A DNA stretch of 24,545 nt from Akkermansiaceae bacterium UBA3385 (GCA_002358905.1 DEPT01000009.1:1-24545); one strand, 5' to 3'. Positions 15,850 through 22,777 are shown, counted from the first letter of the stretch. Translations and numbers: made by a program. Notes: generated from the letters alone by a model not told the origin.

Positions 15850-16863
15850 TTACTTGCGGCGGCGGCGGGCTGCAAGGCCAGCCAGAGCCAGTAGGCTCAG
15901 GGTAGCAGCGCCCGGTTCGGGAATAATGCGCTGCAGCCCCCACTGGTCAGATTCATTGATATCAAAAATCTCAAAGTTGCCCAGGTAAAAGGTATAGGCA
16001 GCATCAGCAGCGTACCAGCCGTTTTCCGTAACAATCTGATAATAATTGTACGTTGCGTCACCTTCCTCACCGGGAAGCGTTACAGACAAAGTACGGTCAC
16101 TCATCAGCGCCGCATAGAAAAGGCCGGCATCTTCATAAAATTGATTATCATCTGGTTCGGTCACCCAAAGGCCTTCTATCTGACCGTTTTCATCAAACTC
16201 AGCCCCCCAGAGCGTAATAGCGTGCGCTGCAAGCTCTTCCGTGCCTTCAATCTTCACATATAAATAGGTCGATATGCCGCAACCATCCAGAAGCGCATTC
16301 CTGAGCGTCTGGCTTGCGGCATCCAGGCTCTCTGCGCTGGCATGAACTTCCGACATGAAATTTATCACTTTATAGGGCGAGTCCGCCCCCTCCGGAGTTG
16401 AATCACACCAGAAATCGCTGCTCTCACCCTCCAAGTAGCGGTAAAAGCCCGTGAAGCCCTCCTGTCCATTCAGCGTTCCGTTGTCGATAGGGTGAGGCCC
16501 CGGCAGAACATAGCCGACATAGTTCTGAGACCCGTCGCCCTCCATCGGGCATAATGCCCCGTGAGCCACCACTGCATGGTCTCTATCGTGTATCCTCCAA
16601 CGTTGGCATTAACGCTGCTCTTGAGCGTAGTCCAGATATCTTCCCCCGTGGGAGTATTGGACGGAATCACATATCGGCTCTGCCAGTAATCAATCACATT
16701 GCTGGCTGCGGCAGCCCAGCAAAGGTTATCATCATTCGGGTCCTCGATACTCTTGTTATAATCCACCCACCCACCATGCTCACTGACACCGGGAAGAAAA
16801 AGCGTTTCACTTGCCAGAGCACTTACTCAGACCCATCAACAATATAAAAAAGGATTTCTTCAT
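15850..16863 (-). pseudogene. Frameshifted IdeS/Mac-like cysteine protease with PEP-CTERM
   Basis: A second IdeS-like gene with three collinear pieces in two frames. It starts at ATG 16863 (MKKSFFILLMGL), but this frame stops at 16807. The mature start (SALASETLFLPGVSEHGGW) and the catalytic-Cys block (DDNLCWAAAASN) continue one frame over, implying a +1 change near 16827-16835. At about 16550 a -1 change, after MQWWLTGHY, returns to the first frame; a single extra base would restore HYCPMEGDG, matching IYCPKDKED of the intact paralogue. The rest encodes AAHAITLWGAEFD, VTEPDD and a PEP-CTERM tail ending ARRRRK. The position of IdeS D284 is Glu here, while D286 is kept. Two lesions plus that substitution argue for a real pseudogene, though sequencing error is possible. 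Confidence 0.8.
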
Positions 16864-16879
16864 ATATACACACTGGTGC

Positions 16880-16891
16880 CTCTCTCTCTCT
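16880..16891. repeat. (CT)6 dinucleotide tract upstream of the broken protease gene
   Basis: Six CT units 16 nt upstream of the ATG at 16863, between it and a possible TTGTGT element. Tracts like this can change length by slippage and alter promoter spacing. Confidence 0.5.
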
Positions 16892-17034
16892 ACACAAATG
16901 AAGGTGTCCGCAATATTCTTTTGTGTCTCTGACGCAGGACTCAGGCAAGAGGTTCGGCGTTGTTTATATCAAACTCACAAACCTTAATCAAGCGCGAACG
17001 CGTTTAGTTGGCGGGAGCTGACAGATAAAGAAGG

Positions 17035-17093
17035 GCCACGCTAATGAAAAAAGCCACGCACCTTAACAGGCACGGGGCTTTTTCTTCAAGGGT
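17035..17093. repeat. Left direct repeat of the island, with decayed terminator
   Basis: Matches 19544-19606 in the same orientation: GCCACGCTAATG, an A-run, AGCCACGCACCTT, CAGG, ACGGGGCTTTTT and TTCAAGGGT. The right copy contains the tRNA-His terminator; here that hairpin has accumulated mismatches. Confidence 0.75.
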
Positions 17094-17112
17094 CCTTCAA
17101 GGGGCTCGACTC
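17090..17112 (-). other. tRNA-3'-end-like fragment
   Basis: On the minus strand GAGTCGAGCCCC then TTGAAGGACCC runs into the decayed terminator, the same order as T-arm, acceptor strand and terminator in tRNA-His. It resembles the fragment at 18782-18803. Possible attachment-site remnant. Confidence 0.4.
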
Positions 17113-17151
17113 AAATAGACTCCGACATCGATTTTGCGGCATTAAAAACAG

Positions 17152-17173
17152 AAACATTGATATATCAATGTTT
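17152..17173. repeat. Perfect 22-bp AT-rich palindrome
   Basis: AAACATTGATA followed at once by its complement, then a T-rich run. Could be an operator or a weak terminator at the island edge. Confidence 0.7.
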
Positions 17174-17208
17174 TTATTTTGCCCAAACTGCCCAAAATGC
17201 CATTTTTA

Positions 17209-17273
17209 GCAGTTTATTGCTCCGTTCGGGCAACAACTCAGACAAATGGCAGTTTAATACTTCGTTCAAGTAA
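17209..17273 (+). repeat. Two adjacent hairpin repeats with covarying stems
   Basis: Two 25-nt copies (17209-17233, 17249-17273) share GCAGTTTA and the loop CGTTC. The stems differ but stay paired: TTGCTC with GGGCAA in the first, TACTT with AAGTA in the second. The upstream repeated TGCCCAAA (17180-17197) could pair alternatively with GGGCA. They lie 55 nt before the acyltransferase ATG. Confidence 0.65.
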
Positions 17274-17327
17274 TATTTTTCTTGATTCATCATTTAATAT
17301 CTGTTACGTTTCCTTCCACCAAAATAT

Positions 17328-18413
17328 ATGGAAAAGCGTAACAAGGTCTATCTCGATTTCATTCGCATTATCGCCATTTTTCTAGTGGTCATGAACCATA
17401 CGGAGGCATTTCGTTTTCCTGATTGCCCCGGTTGGTTCGATATAGGCTTTTGGTTCCAGATGATATTGAATGATATTGTAAAAATGGCTGTTCCGATGTT
17501 TTTTATGGTGAGCGGAGCCTTACTGTTGCCTAAGGAGGAAACCATCGCAGAGTTATTCAAAAAACGCATCTTGAGATTTGCGTTAGTATATATTTTAATC
17601 ATTGTTGTGCAATATCTCTATTGTGTAACCCTAGGCGATGGTAAAGCTGGACTTCCTACAGCTTTGTATTTTGGGATTGCAGAAAACTCTTTCTGGGCTG
17701 TATGGTTTTTATGTGCATATATAGGGATATTATTGATGCTGCCGATTATACGCATCATCGCAAGACATATGCAACCTGAGCAATATGTGTATGCATTGTG
17801 TATACAATTTATAACCTGCTGTCTTCTGCCTATGTTGATATTTTTTGCTGGCAGAGAGCCAGAGCTTTGCTTTATTAACAAGTGGACACCTTTTCATCCA
17901 GAGTCAGGAACTCTGCAATTTTCATACGGATATTGTGTCTTTTATTTATTGCTAGGCTATTTTGCAGAATATCATACGAAGTTTATTCAGCAAATCGGCT
18001 TGAAACGATTGGCGTTTACTGCGGTAGCTATGCTGTTAGCTGAGGCACTGAGTCTGGTTGCAATATTCAATTGCAGGACTGCTCCGGAAATTGGGAAATC
18101 GGTAGTGGTGTTTTCGGCGTTCTTGCCGATACCATGCATAGCGGTATACTCGTTAGCTAAGCACTTTTTTGAAACAAGAACTGTAAGGGCGGGAACAAGA
18201 AATCTTATAGCGAAATGTGGCTCTGCTACATTAATAGTGATGCTTACTGAAAATCTTTTCCGACTAAATATTAGACCTATTCTTATTGATAGGCTTAGTC
18301 CTGTAATAGGTGCTTGGGGGTCGAATCTTGTATTGACGGTTGTAGTTACGTTTTGCGCATTGCTCCTCGGCCTTATTTTGAAACAGGTGCCAGGAATCAA
18401 GAAACTAGTTTAA
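17328..18413 (+). CDS. Acyltransferase 3 family membrane protein
   Basis: 361 residues with about ten membrane helices. The N-terminus carries the family signature: YLDFIRIIAIFLVVMNHTEAF, with Arg and the catalytic-type His 10-11 residues apart, then VPMFFMVSGALLLP. Such proteins O-acetylate or otherwise acylate surface polysaccharides, lipids or peptidoglycan. No partner glycan genes are nearby. The DNA is distinctly more AT-rich than the neighbours and uses codons such as TTA, ATA and AGA freely, suggesting acquisition by transfer together with the repeat-bounded island. The ATG at 17328 fits the family's start. No clear promoter; hairpins and a palindrome lie upstream. Confidence 0.85.
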   Translation: MEKRNKVYLDFIRIIAIFLVVMNHTEAFRFPDCPGWFDIGFWFQMILNDIVKMAVPMFFMVSGALLLPKEETIAELFKKRILRFALVYILIIVVQYLYCVTLGDGKAGLPTALYFGIAENSFWAVWFLCAYIGILLMLPIIRIIARHMQPEQYVYALCIQFITCCLLPMLIFFAGREPELCFINKWTPFHPESGTLQFSYGYCVFYLLLGYFAEYHTKFIQQIGLKRLAFTAVAMLLAEALSLVAIFNCRTAPEIGKSVVVFSAFLPIPCIAVYSLAKHFFETRTVRAGTRNLIAKCGSATLIVMLTENLFRLNIRPILIDRLSPVIGAWGSNLVLTVVVTFCALLLGLILKQVPGIKKLV

Positions 18414-18677
18414 TTCTCTGAATTCAAATCAGATTTTGCCTTAGTGTAACACCCATAAAACACCCATTAATGGTATTCAATCTTCGTAACTTGGGGCTTC
18501 GAGTCTCACATCCGTTCGCTTTCTACGCCCTCACTGGGACGTACTGGATAGCACTTATAACTTTTTGTCGAACCTTTTCAGGTCGAAAAAGCGCTTGTGG
18601 CGGCCAAACCCACACGAGTCCTAGGGAGTCCCGAGGGGTTAAAAAAGGGGTAAAAAGAGCCCGATTTCAGGTCAATT
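18414..18677. other. Intergenic region after the acyltransferase
   Basis: No convincing gene. It contains a direct repeat ACACCCATaaaACACCCAT near 18448-18466 and CTTCGAGTCTCAC near 18498, which resembles a T-loop but lacks the pairing of a tRNA arm. Confidence 0.5.
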
Positions 18678-18707
18678 CGGGGCTCAATCAGCGCTCGCCC
18701 CGTTTTT
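18678..18707 (+). terminator. Terminator-like hairpin
   Basis: CGGGGC pairs with GCCCCG across a 13-nt loop, followed by T5. It may end transcription from the acyltransferase gene 265 nt upstream. Confidence 0.5.
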
Positions 18708-18737
18708 CGTAACTGTATGATGTTGTATGTATTAAGA

Positions 18738-18778
18738 CAAAAAGAAAAGGCGACGTTTTCTATTTGAAAACGCCGCCT
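18738..18778 (-). terminator. Terminator of the small membrane protein gene
   Basis: A 13-bp stem with one G-U on the minus strand (AGGCGGCGTTTTC with GAAAACGTCGCCT), 5-nt loop, then TTTTCTTTTTG. Confidence 0.7.
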
Positions 18779-18781
18779 AGA

Positions 18782-18803
18782 GGGGTCCTCAATGGGAGTC
18801 GAA
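18782..18803 (-). other. tRNA-3'-end-like fragment before a terminator
   Basis: On the minus strand TTCGACTCCCATTGAGGACC resembles T-loop, T-stem and acceptor strand of a tRNA, directly followed by the terminator at 18738-18778. No tRNA body is attached. Possible attachment-site remnant. Confidence 0.45.
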
Positions 18804-18861
18804 AGGAATTATGTCGTATAAACCGTTTATTTCGTGTATGCTTACGCACCTGGCCATTATT

Positions 18862-19197
18862 TTAAAAGCGTCGCGACGAAAATTTCATGTGTTTTCCTAT
18901 AATAAACCCTATAATGGCGGCAACGATAGACAATATAACAGGAATTACAATACCATCTGGGTCTATTTCCAACCCTAGTCCATATCCCAAAATACCGTGC
19001 AGAACGGCAGATACTACCCGCACAAAAAGACGCGAAAGTTTTTCCCATGCAGAATCAGACAAAAAAATACCAATTACAGCGGAGGTGACGGTTAGCACCC
19101 ATACCTTATCAGCGGTGAAAAAGACACTACCCATACAATATCCAAATATACCTGCTGACACAGAGCTAAGCAGAGCTGACCATATTTTCTTCTTCAT
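18862..19197 (-). CDS. Small membrane protein with internal duplication
   Basis: 111 residues, not assigned to a family. Four hydrophobic segments form two similar halves: VSAGIFGYCMG then VWVLTVTSAVIGIF in the first, VLHGILGYGLG then IVIPVILSIVAAIIGF in the second. GY-x-x-G in helices 1 and 3 and small residues throughout suggest tight helix packing. The start is ATG at 19197 (MKKKIW), 8 nt after a TATAAT box, so the mRNA is predicted to be leaderless. It has a terminator downstream and lies inside the putative island. Confidence 0.65.
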   Translation of the reverse strand: MKKKIWSALLSSVSAGIFGYCMGSVFFTADKVWVLTVTSAVIGIFLSDSAWEKLSRLFVRVVSAVLHGILGYGLGLEIDPDGIVIPVILSIVAAIIGFIIGKHMKFSSRRF

Positions 19198-19205
19198 GAC
19201 GAAAC

Positions 19206-19211
19206 ATTATA
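19206..19211 (-). promoter_or_regulatory. -10 box of the small membrane protein gene
   Basis: A perfect TATAAT on the minus strand, 8 nt before the ATG. No good -35 hexamer at 16-18 nt. Confidence 0.5.
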
Positions 19212-19362
19212 CACTGAGGCACGCACCGTTTTGCTGATTACAGGCAACTCCGTTTGGCGAATAACTAAGTGGATGCTCGAGACTGTAGTTAGACTACTTA
19301 TTTTTAGACTGATTGTCAATTCTTTATTCAAATTGCTTCAAGTGTGCACGTTGGAATTCTAC
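19212..19362. other. Intergenic AT-rich stretch
   Basis: No gene, terminator or repeat recognised between the small membrane protein promoter and the hairpin cluster. Confidence 0.5.
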
Positions 19363-19421
19363 CCGCCCCTGCAGCCATCACGAGCTACCCGCCGAGAGGT
19401 GTCTCGGCGGTGCAGGGGCGG
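19363..19421. repeat. Nested long hairpin
   Basis: The outer stem of 11 bp (CCGCCCCTGCA with TGCAGGGGCGG) encloses a 15-nt one-sided bulge and an inner perfect 9-bp stem (CCGCCGAGA with TCTCGGCGG, loop GGTG). The right arms are contiguous. Function unknown; no T-tract. Confidence 0.7.
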
Positions 19422-19448
19422 CTCATACCACTAGCATTCGTCGCTCTC

Positions 19449-19501
19449 TCCAAAGCCCCCGACGGCTGTAAGGGGGATTGGACAAACCGCGCAGCGGTTT
19501 G
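19449..19501. repeat. Two further consecutive hairpins
   Basis: First: TCCAA and CCCCC pair with GGGGG and TTGGA (19449-19482). Second: CAAACCGC-GCA-GCGGTTTG (19483-19501). They follow the nested hairpin and precede the tRNA-like fragment, forming a chain of structures. Confidence 0.6.
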
Positions 19502-19518
19502 GGCTTGACCCTCCAACC

Positions 19519-19543
19519 TCCGGTTGTCGTGTGTTCGAATCCC
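19519..19543 (+). other. Inverted partial copy of the tRNA-His 3' half
   Basis: TCCGGTTGTCGTG, one variable base and GTTCGAATCCC match the anticodon-stem-to-T-arm part of tRNA-His (19614-19638 on the minus strand) with one mismatch over 25 nt. It continues into GCCACGCCA, like a tRNA acceptor end, but there is no 5' half upstream. Confidence 0.65.
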
Positions 19544-19606
19544 GCCACGCCAATGCACAAAAAAAGCCCCGCACCTTGTCAGGTACGGGGCTTTTTGTTC
19601 AAGGGT
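19544..19606. repeat. Right direct repeat of the island
   Basis: Matches 17035-17093 in the same orientation, with a few extra bases in the A-run. Ends at the tRNA-His 3' end. Confidence 0.75.
19559..19591 (-). terminator. Terminator of tRNA-His
   Basis: On the minus strand an 11-bp stem (GCCCCGTACCT with AGGTGCGGGGC), 4-nt loop and a T-run. Confidence 0.85.
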
Positions 19607-19676
19607 GGACGATGGGATTCGAACCCACGACAACCGGAACCACAATCCGGGGCTCTACCGCTGAACTACGTCCACC
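19604..19676 (-). tRNA. tRNA-His (GTG)
   Basis: Full cloverleaf on the minus strand: acceptor GTGGACG/CGTCCAC, D-arm GTTCAGCGGTAGAGC, anticodon stem-loop CCGGA-TTGTGGT-TCCGG with anticodon GTG, and T-arm GTGGG-TTCGAAT-CCCAT. The extra G at -1 opposite C73, the identity mark of tRNA-His, is encoded at 19676. CCA is not fully encoded. Preceded by a consensus promoter and followed by a terminator. Confidence 0.96.
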
Positions 19677-19703
19677 ATCGAGCTTGCACCGAAGTGCGGC
19701 GGC

Positions 19704-19732
19704 AGTATACACGCATCCGGGGTTGAATGCAA
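19704..19732 (-). promoter_or_regulatory. Promoter of tRNA-His
   Basis: On the minus strand TTGCAT, 17 nt, TATACT, ending 27 nt before the tRNA 5' end. Confidence 0.75.
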
Positions 19733-19835
19733 GCTAAATTTTGCATTTTCGTGTATTTTTTTATTGCAAGGAGAGGAAAAGCCTTGCAGCAGAATGAGAA
19801 ATAAGCCGCGAGTCGATGACAATCACATTTTAGGC

Positions 19836-19864
19836 TGGAAAAGCAACGGTCATGGGGGTATAAT
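19836..19864 (+). promoter_or_regulatory. Promoter of the fumarase gene
   Basis: A perfect TATAAT with a weak TGGAAA at 17 nt. The ATG follows 9 nt after the -10 box, implying a leader of only a few nt. Confidence 0.6.
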
Positions 19865-19873
19865 GAGCGCGTT

Positions 19874-21523
19874 ATGGCAACACCTCCTTTTGTCTACCAG
19901 GAAATGTTCCCCATGGGGGAAGACACGACGAAGTATCGTCTGCTCACCAAGGATTACGTGAGCGTGAGTGAGTTTGAAGGCAAGCCCATCCTCAAGGTCG
20001 AGGCTGAAGGTCTGCGTCTGCTGGCTGAAACCGCCTGGCACGATGTGGCTTTCTATCTGCGTCCGGAGCACCTCAAGATGGTGCAGGACATCCTGCTTGA
20101 CCCCACTTCTTCCGAGAACGATAAGAGCGTGGCTCTGACCATGCTGCGCAACGCTGAGGTGGCTGCCCAGGGCGTGCTTCCCCTCTGCCAGGACACCGGC
20201 ACCGCCATCTGCCTTGGCAAGAAGGGCCAGCAGGTGTGGACCGGCTACAACGATGCCGAGTACATCTCCCGCGGTGCTTACGATTGCTACACCAAGAACA
20301 ACCTGCGCTACTCCCAGAACGTGGCGCTGGATATGTACAAGGAAATCAACACCCGCACCAACCTGCCCGCTCAGATTGACCTCTTTGCCACAGACCACGG
20401 CATGGAGTACGATTTCCTCTTCATCGCCAAGGGCGGCGGTTCTGCCAACAAGACTTACCTGTACCAGGAGACTAAGGCCCTGCTCAATCCCACATCCCTC
20501 AAGAAGTTCATGGTGGAGAAGATGAGTACGCTGGGCACGGCTGCCTGCCCGCCCTACCATGTGGCCTTTGTTGTGGGTGGCACCAGCGCTGAGCTCTGTC
20601 TCAAGACAGTGAAGCTGGCCTCCACTAAGTACTACGATACCCTGCCCACCACCGGCAACGAACACGGTCGTGCCTTCCGCGACGTGGAGCTGGAAAATGA
20701 GCTGAAGCTGGAAGCCGAGAAGCTGGGGCTGGGTGCCCAGTTCGGCGGCAAGGCCTTTGCTCTGGACGTACGCGTGGTGCGTCTGCCCCGCCACGGAGCC
20801 TCCTGCCCGGTGGCTCTGGGTGTTTCCTGCTCTGCAGACCGCAACGCCAAGGCCAAGATTACCCCCGAGGGTATTTTCATCGAAGAGCTGGAGTACGACC
20901 CGGGCAAGTACATCCCCGCCGAATACCGCGAGACCAAGAGCGAGGGTGTGCCGATTGACCTGGACCGTCCGATGAAGGAAGTACTGGCTGAGCTGACCAA
21001 GTATCCGGTCAAGACCCGTCTTTCCCTCACAGGCACCATCATTGTGGGGCGCGATATTGCCCACGCCAAGCTCAAGGAACTGCTGGATGCCGGCAAGGAG
21101 CTGCCCCAGTACATCAAGGATCACCCCATCTACTACGCCGGTCCTGCCAAGACCCCCGAGGGGTATCCCTCCGGTTCCTTCGGCCCCACCACCGCCGGCC
21201 GTATGGATTCCTATGTGGAACTCTTCCAGAGCCACGGCGGCAGCATGATTATGATAGCCAAGGGCAACCGCGCCCAGTGCGTCACGGATTCCTGCAAGCA
21301 GTTCGGTGGTTTCTACCTGGGCTCCATCGGTGGCGTTGCTGCCGACCTGGCCAAGAACTGCATCACTTCCATTGAGTGCATCGAATACCCCGAGCTGGGT
21401 ATGGAGGCTATCTGGAAGATTACGGTGAAGGACTTCCCGGCCTACATCCTGGTGGATGACAAGGGTAACGACTTCTTTGCCGATATCCGCGCCAACTGGG
21501 CATGCCCGGCTTGCGCTCACTAA
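19874..21523 (+). CDS. Class I fumarate hydratase (iron-sulfur)
   Basis: 549 residues, nearly the length of E. coli FumA/FumB. It interconverts fumarate and malate in the TCA cycle or the reductive branch to succinate, in the cytoplasm. The cluster cysteines are C105 (PLCQDTGT), C225 (TAACPPYH) and C319 (GVSCSADRN), in the positions expected for the oxygen-sensitive 4Fe-4S cluster. Other family blocks: KGGGSANKTYLYQE, LPTTGNEHGRAFRD, LPRHGASCP and the C-terminal half with SGSFGPTTAGRMDSY. The coding DNA shows strong bias to C- and G-ending codons, typical of a highly expressed gene. Predicted leaderless from its promoter. Followed by a strong terminator. Symbols fumA and fumB are both used, so none is given. 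Confidence 0.95.
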   Translation: MATPPFVYQEMFPMGEDTTKYRLLTKDYVSVSEFEGKPILKVEAEGLRLLAETAWHDVAFYLRPEHLKMVQDILLDPTSSENDKSVALTMLRNAEVAAQGVLPLCQDTGTAICLGKKGQQVWTGYNDAEYISRGAYDCYTKNNLRYSQNVALDMYKEINTRTNLPAQIDLFATDHGMEYDFLFIAKGGGSANKTYLYQETKALLNPTSLKKFMVEKMSTLGTAACPPYHVAFVVGGTSAELCLKTVKLASTKYYDTLPTTGNEHGRAFRDVELENELKLEAEKLGLGAQFGGKAFALDVRVVRLPRHGASCPVALGVSCSADRNAKAKITPEGIFIEELEYDPGKYIPAEYRETKSEGVPIDLDRPMKEVLAELTKYPVKTRLSLTGTIIVGRDIAHAKLKELLDAGKELPQYIKDHPIYYAGPAKTPEGYPSGSFGPTTAGRMDSYVELFQSHGGSMIMIAKGNRAQCVTDSCKQFGGFYLGSIGGVAADLAKNCITSIECIEYPELGMEAIWKITVKDFPAYILVDDKGNDFFADIRANWACPACAH

Positions 21524-21545
21524 AGAGAGATAAGCTCTTCCCCCT

Positions 21546-21582
21546 ATCACCCCCGTTGCCTGCGCAGCGGGGGTGATTTTTT
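21546..21582 (+). terminator. Strong terminator of the fumarase gene
   Basis: A 14-bp stem (ATCACCCCCGTTGC with GCAGCGGGGGTGAT, one G-U pair), CTGC loop and T6. Confidence 0.9.
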
Positions 21583-21730
21583 ATTCACGCCGGCCATGAT
21601 AGCATACAGACAAAAAACAGAAGAGTGTCTTTGTACGCGAAGTGACCTCTGCGCACGAGCCTACACGGCATCATTTGGGCTGACTGCAATCGGCTTGTCT
21701 ACTAACTATCCCGCGCAATTCAATATATAA

Positions 21731-21759
21731 TTGACAAGTAAGCCCGCGCAGGATAAAAT
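21731..21759 (+). promoter_or_regulatory. Promoter of the cdsA operon
   Basis: A perfect TTGACA, 17 nt, TAAAAT. Transcript leader about 54 nt, pyrimidine-rich with no Shine-Dalgarno before the ATG at 21820. Confidence 0.8.
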
Positions 21760-21819
21760 ACGCGCGTAGAGTGCACTGTAACTCTTCTTTACTTACCACC
21801 CTCCCCCCCCTCCGGCATT

Positions 21820-22767
21820 ATGACTCCTAAAATCAAGACCCTACTGGAACGCGGATTCAGCACCATCGTCCTTCTCTCCCTTCTCGGCGGAACCGTGGCA
21901 TGGAACGAGCCCATCGGCTATGCTGCCCTTATCTGCGTGCTCTGCAACCTGACCAGCTGGGAATGGTTCAACATGCTCAAGGGAACTAATGCCAACCGAG
22001 TGCTTTCCCTGGTGTGTGGTCTTATCTACCCCTGGTTGCTGGCTGCCATCTGCCTTATGCCGACATATGGCACAGGAGCAGAGACTATGATAGAGCTGCT
22101 TGACGGTGGCATTTCTGTAGCTCTTGGCTTCCTGGTGCTGTACACTCTGCTTGCTTTCTGCGGCCAGCTGTTCCGCATGGACTACCGCGGCAAGACCGGC
22201 GCCGAAGTGCTGGATGGCATGGGCATGACCCTTCTTTCCTTCGTATACCCGGTGTGGATGTTCAGTTTTGCTCTTTTCTGTGTGGATGTTGAGGCAACCA
22301 TCTGGACGATGCTCTGGATTGTACTCTTCACCAAGATGAGCGATATCTGGGCCTATGTGAGCGGCATCCTGCTGGGAGGCAAGTTCATCACCCGCAAGTT
22401 CAGCCCCAGCGTTTCCCCCAAGAAGACCTGGGAAGGCATCATCGGCTCCATCATCATCACGCTCACGGTGGGTGCCATCCTGCTGCCGGCTCTTGGTCTG
22501 ATGACCTGGGAAGAAATTTCCACCCCCTCCTTCCTCATCACCTACATCCCGCTGGGGCTTCTGCTCTTCTTCCTTTCCGTATGGGGCGACCTCGCCGGCT
22601 CCCTCATCAAGCGCGGCCTTGCTGTGAAGGACAGCGGTTCGCTTCTGCCCGGCATTGGTGGTATCTTCGACCTGATTGATTCCCCGGCCTTCACCGTATC
22701 TGCAGCTATCTGCGTAGCGCCCATCATCGCTAAGGTGGTTGTGCTGCTGAGCACGCCTTGCTGCTAA
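21820..22767 (+). CDS. cdsA: Phosphatidate cytidylyltransferase
   Basis: 315 residues, about eight membrane helices. Makes CDP-diacylglycerol from phosphatidate and CTP, the entry to phospholipid synthesis. Family blocks: SDIWAYVSG (174-182), FSPSVSPKKTWEG (194-206), WGDLAGSLIKRG (255-266) and KDSGSLLPGIGGIFDLID (270-287). The last is the CdsA signature, but the usual PGHGGxxDRxD reads PGIGGIFDLID: the His is Ile279 and the Arg is Leu285. The aspartates are kept. The lipid-kinase gene begins 10 nt after the stop, so the two form an operon of lipid metabolism. Confidence 0.92.
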   Translation: MTPKIKTLLERGFSTIVLLSLLGGTVAWNEPIGYAALICVLCNLTSWEWFNMLKGTNANRVLSLVCGLIYPWLLAAICLMPTYGTGAETMIELLDGGISVALGFLVLYTLLAFCGQLFRMDYRGKTGAEVLDGMGMTLLSFVYPVWMFSFALFCVDVEATIWTMLWIVLFTKMSDIWAYVSGILLGGKFITRKFSPSVSPKKTWEGIIGSIIITLTVGAILLPALGLMTWEEISTPSFLITYIPLGLLLFFLSVWGDLAGSLIKRGLAVKDSGSLLPGIGGIFDLIDSPAFTVSAAICVAPIIAKVVVLLSTPCC

Positions 22768-22777
22768 AGTTTTCTAT

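Larger units (their letters stand above)
16892..17151. other. Intergenic left border of the putative island
   Basis: No gene. From about 17035 it contains the direct-repeat copy and a tRNA-3'-end-like sequence, listed separately; nothing else is recognisable. Confidence 0.5.

Noticed and set aside
15850..16863. Programmed frameshifting of the second protease
   Set aside because: The first frame stops after 18 codons inside the signal peptide and no slippery heptamer with a downstream structure is evident at either shift.
17209..17273. CRISPR array
   Set aside because: Only two units, 15-nt spacing, no cas genes and no spacer-length regularity.
18470..18712. An 80-codon open frame after the acyltransferase
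   Set aside because: Overlaps a terminator hairpin, no family resemblance, no start signal.
19363..19421. Integron attC site
   Set aside because: Lacks the conserved core-site pattern at the ends and no integrase or cassette array is present.
19441..19555. Complete plus-strand tRNA or tmRNA ending at GCCACGCCA
   Set aside because: No matching 5' acceptor strand (GGCGTGG) upstream and the T-stem has a mismatch; treated as a fragment.
19850..21550. A 566-codon open frame on the minus strand opposite fumarase
   Set aside because: Longer than the real gene but a shadow of strong codon bias; no recognisable motif, while the plus strand encodes a complete class I fumarase.
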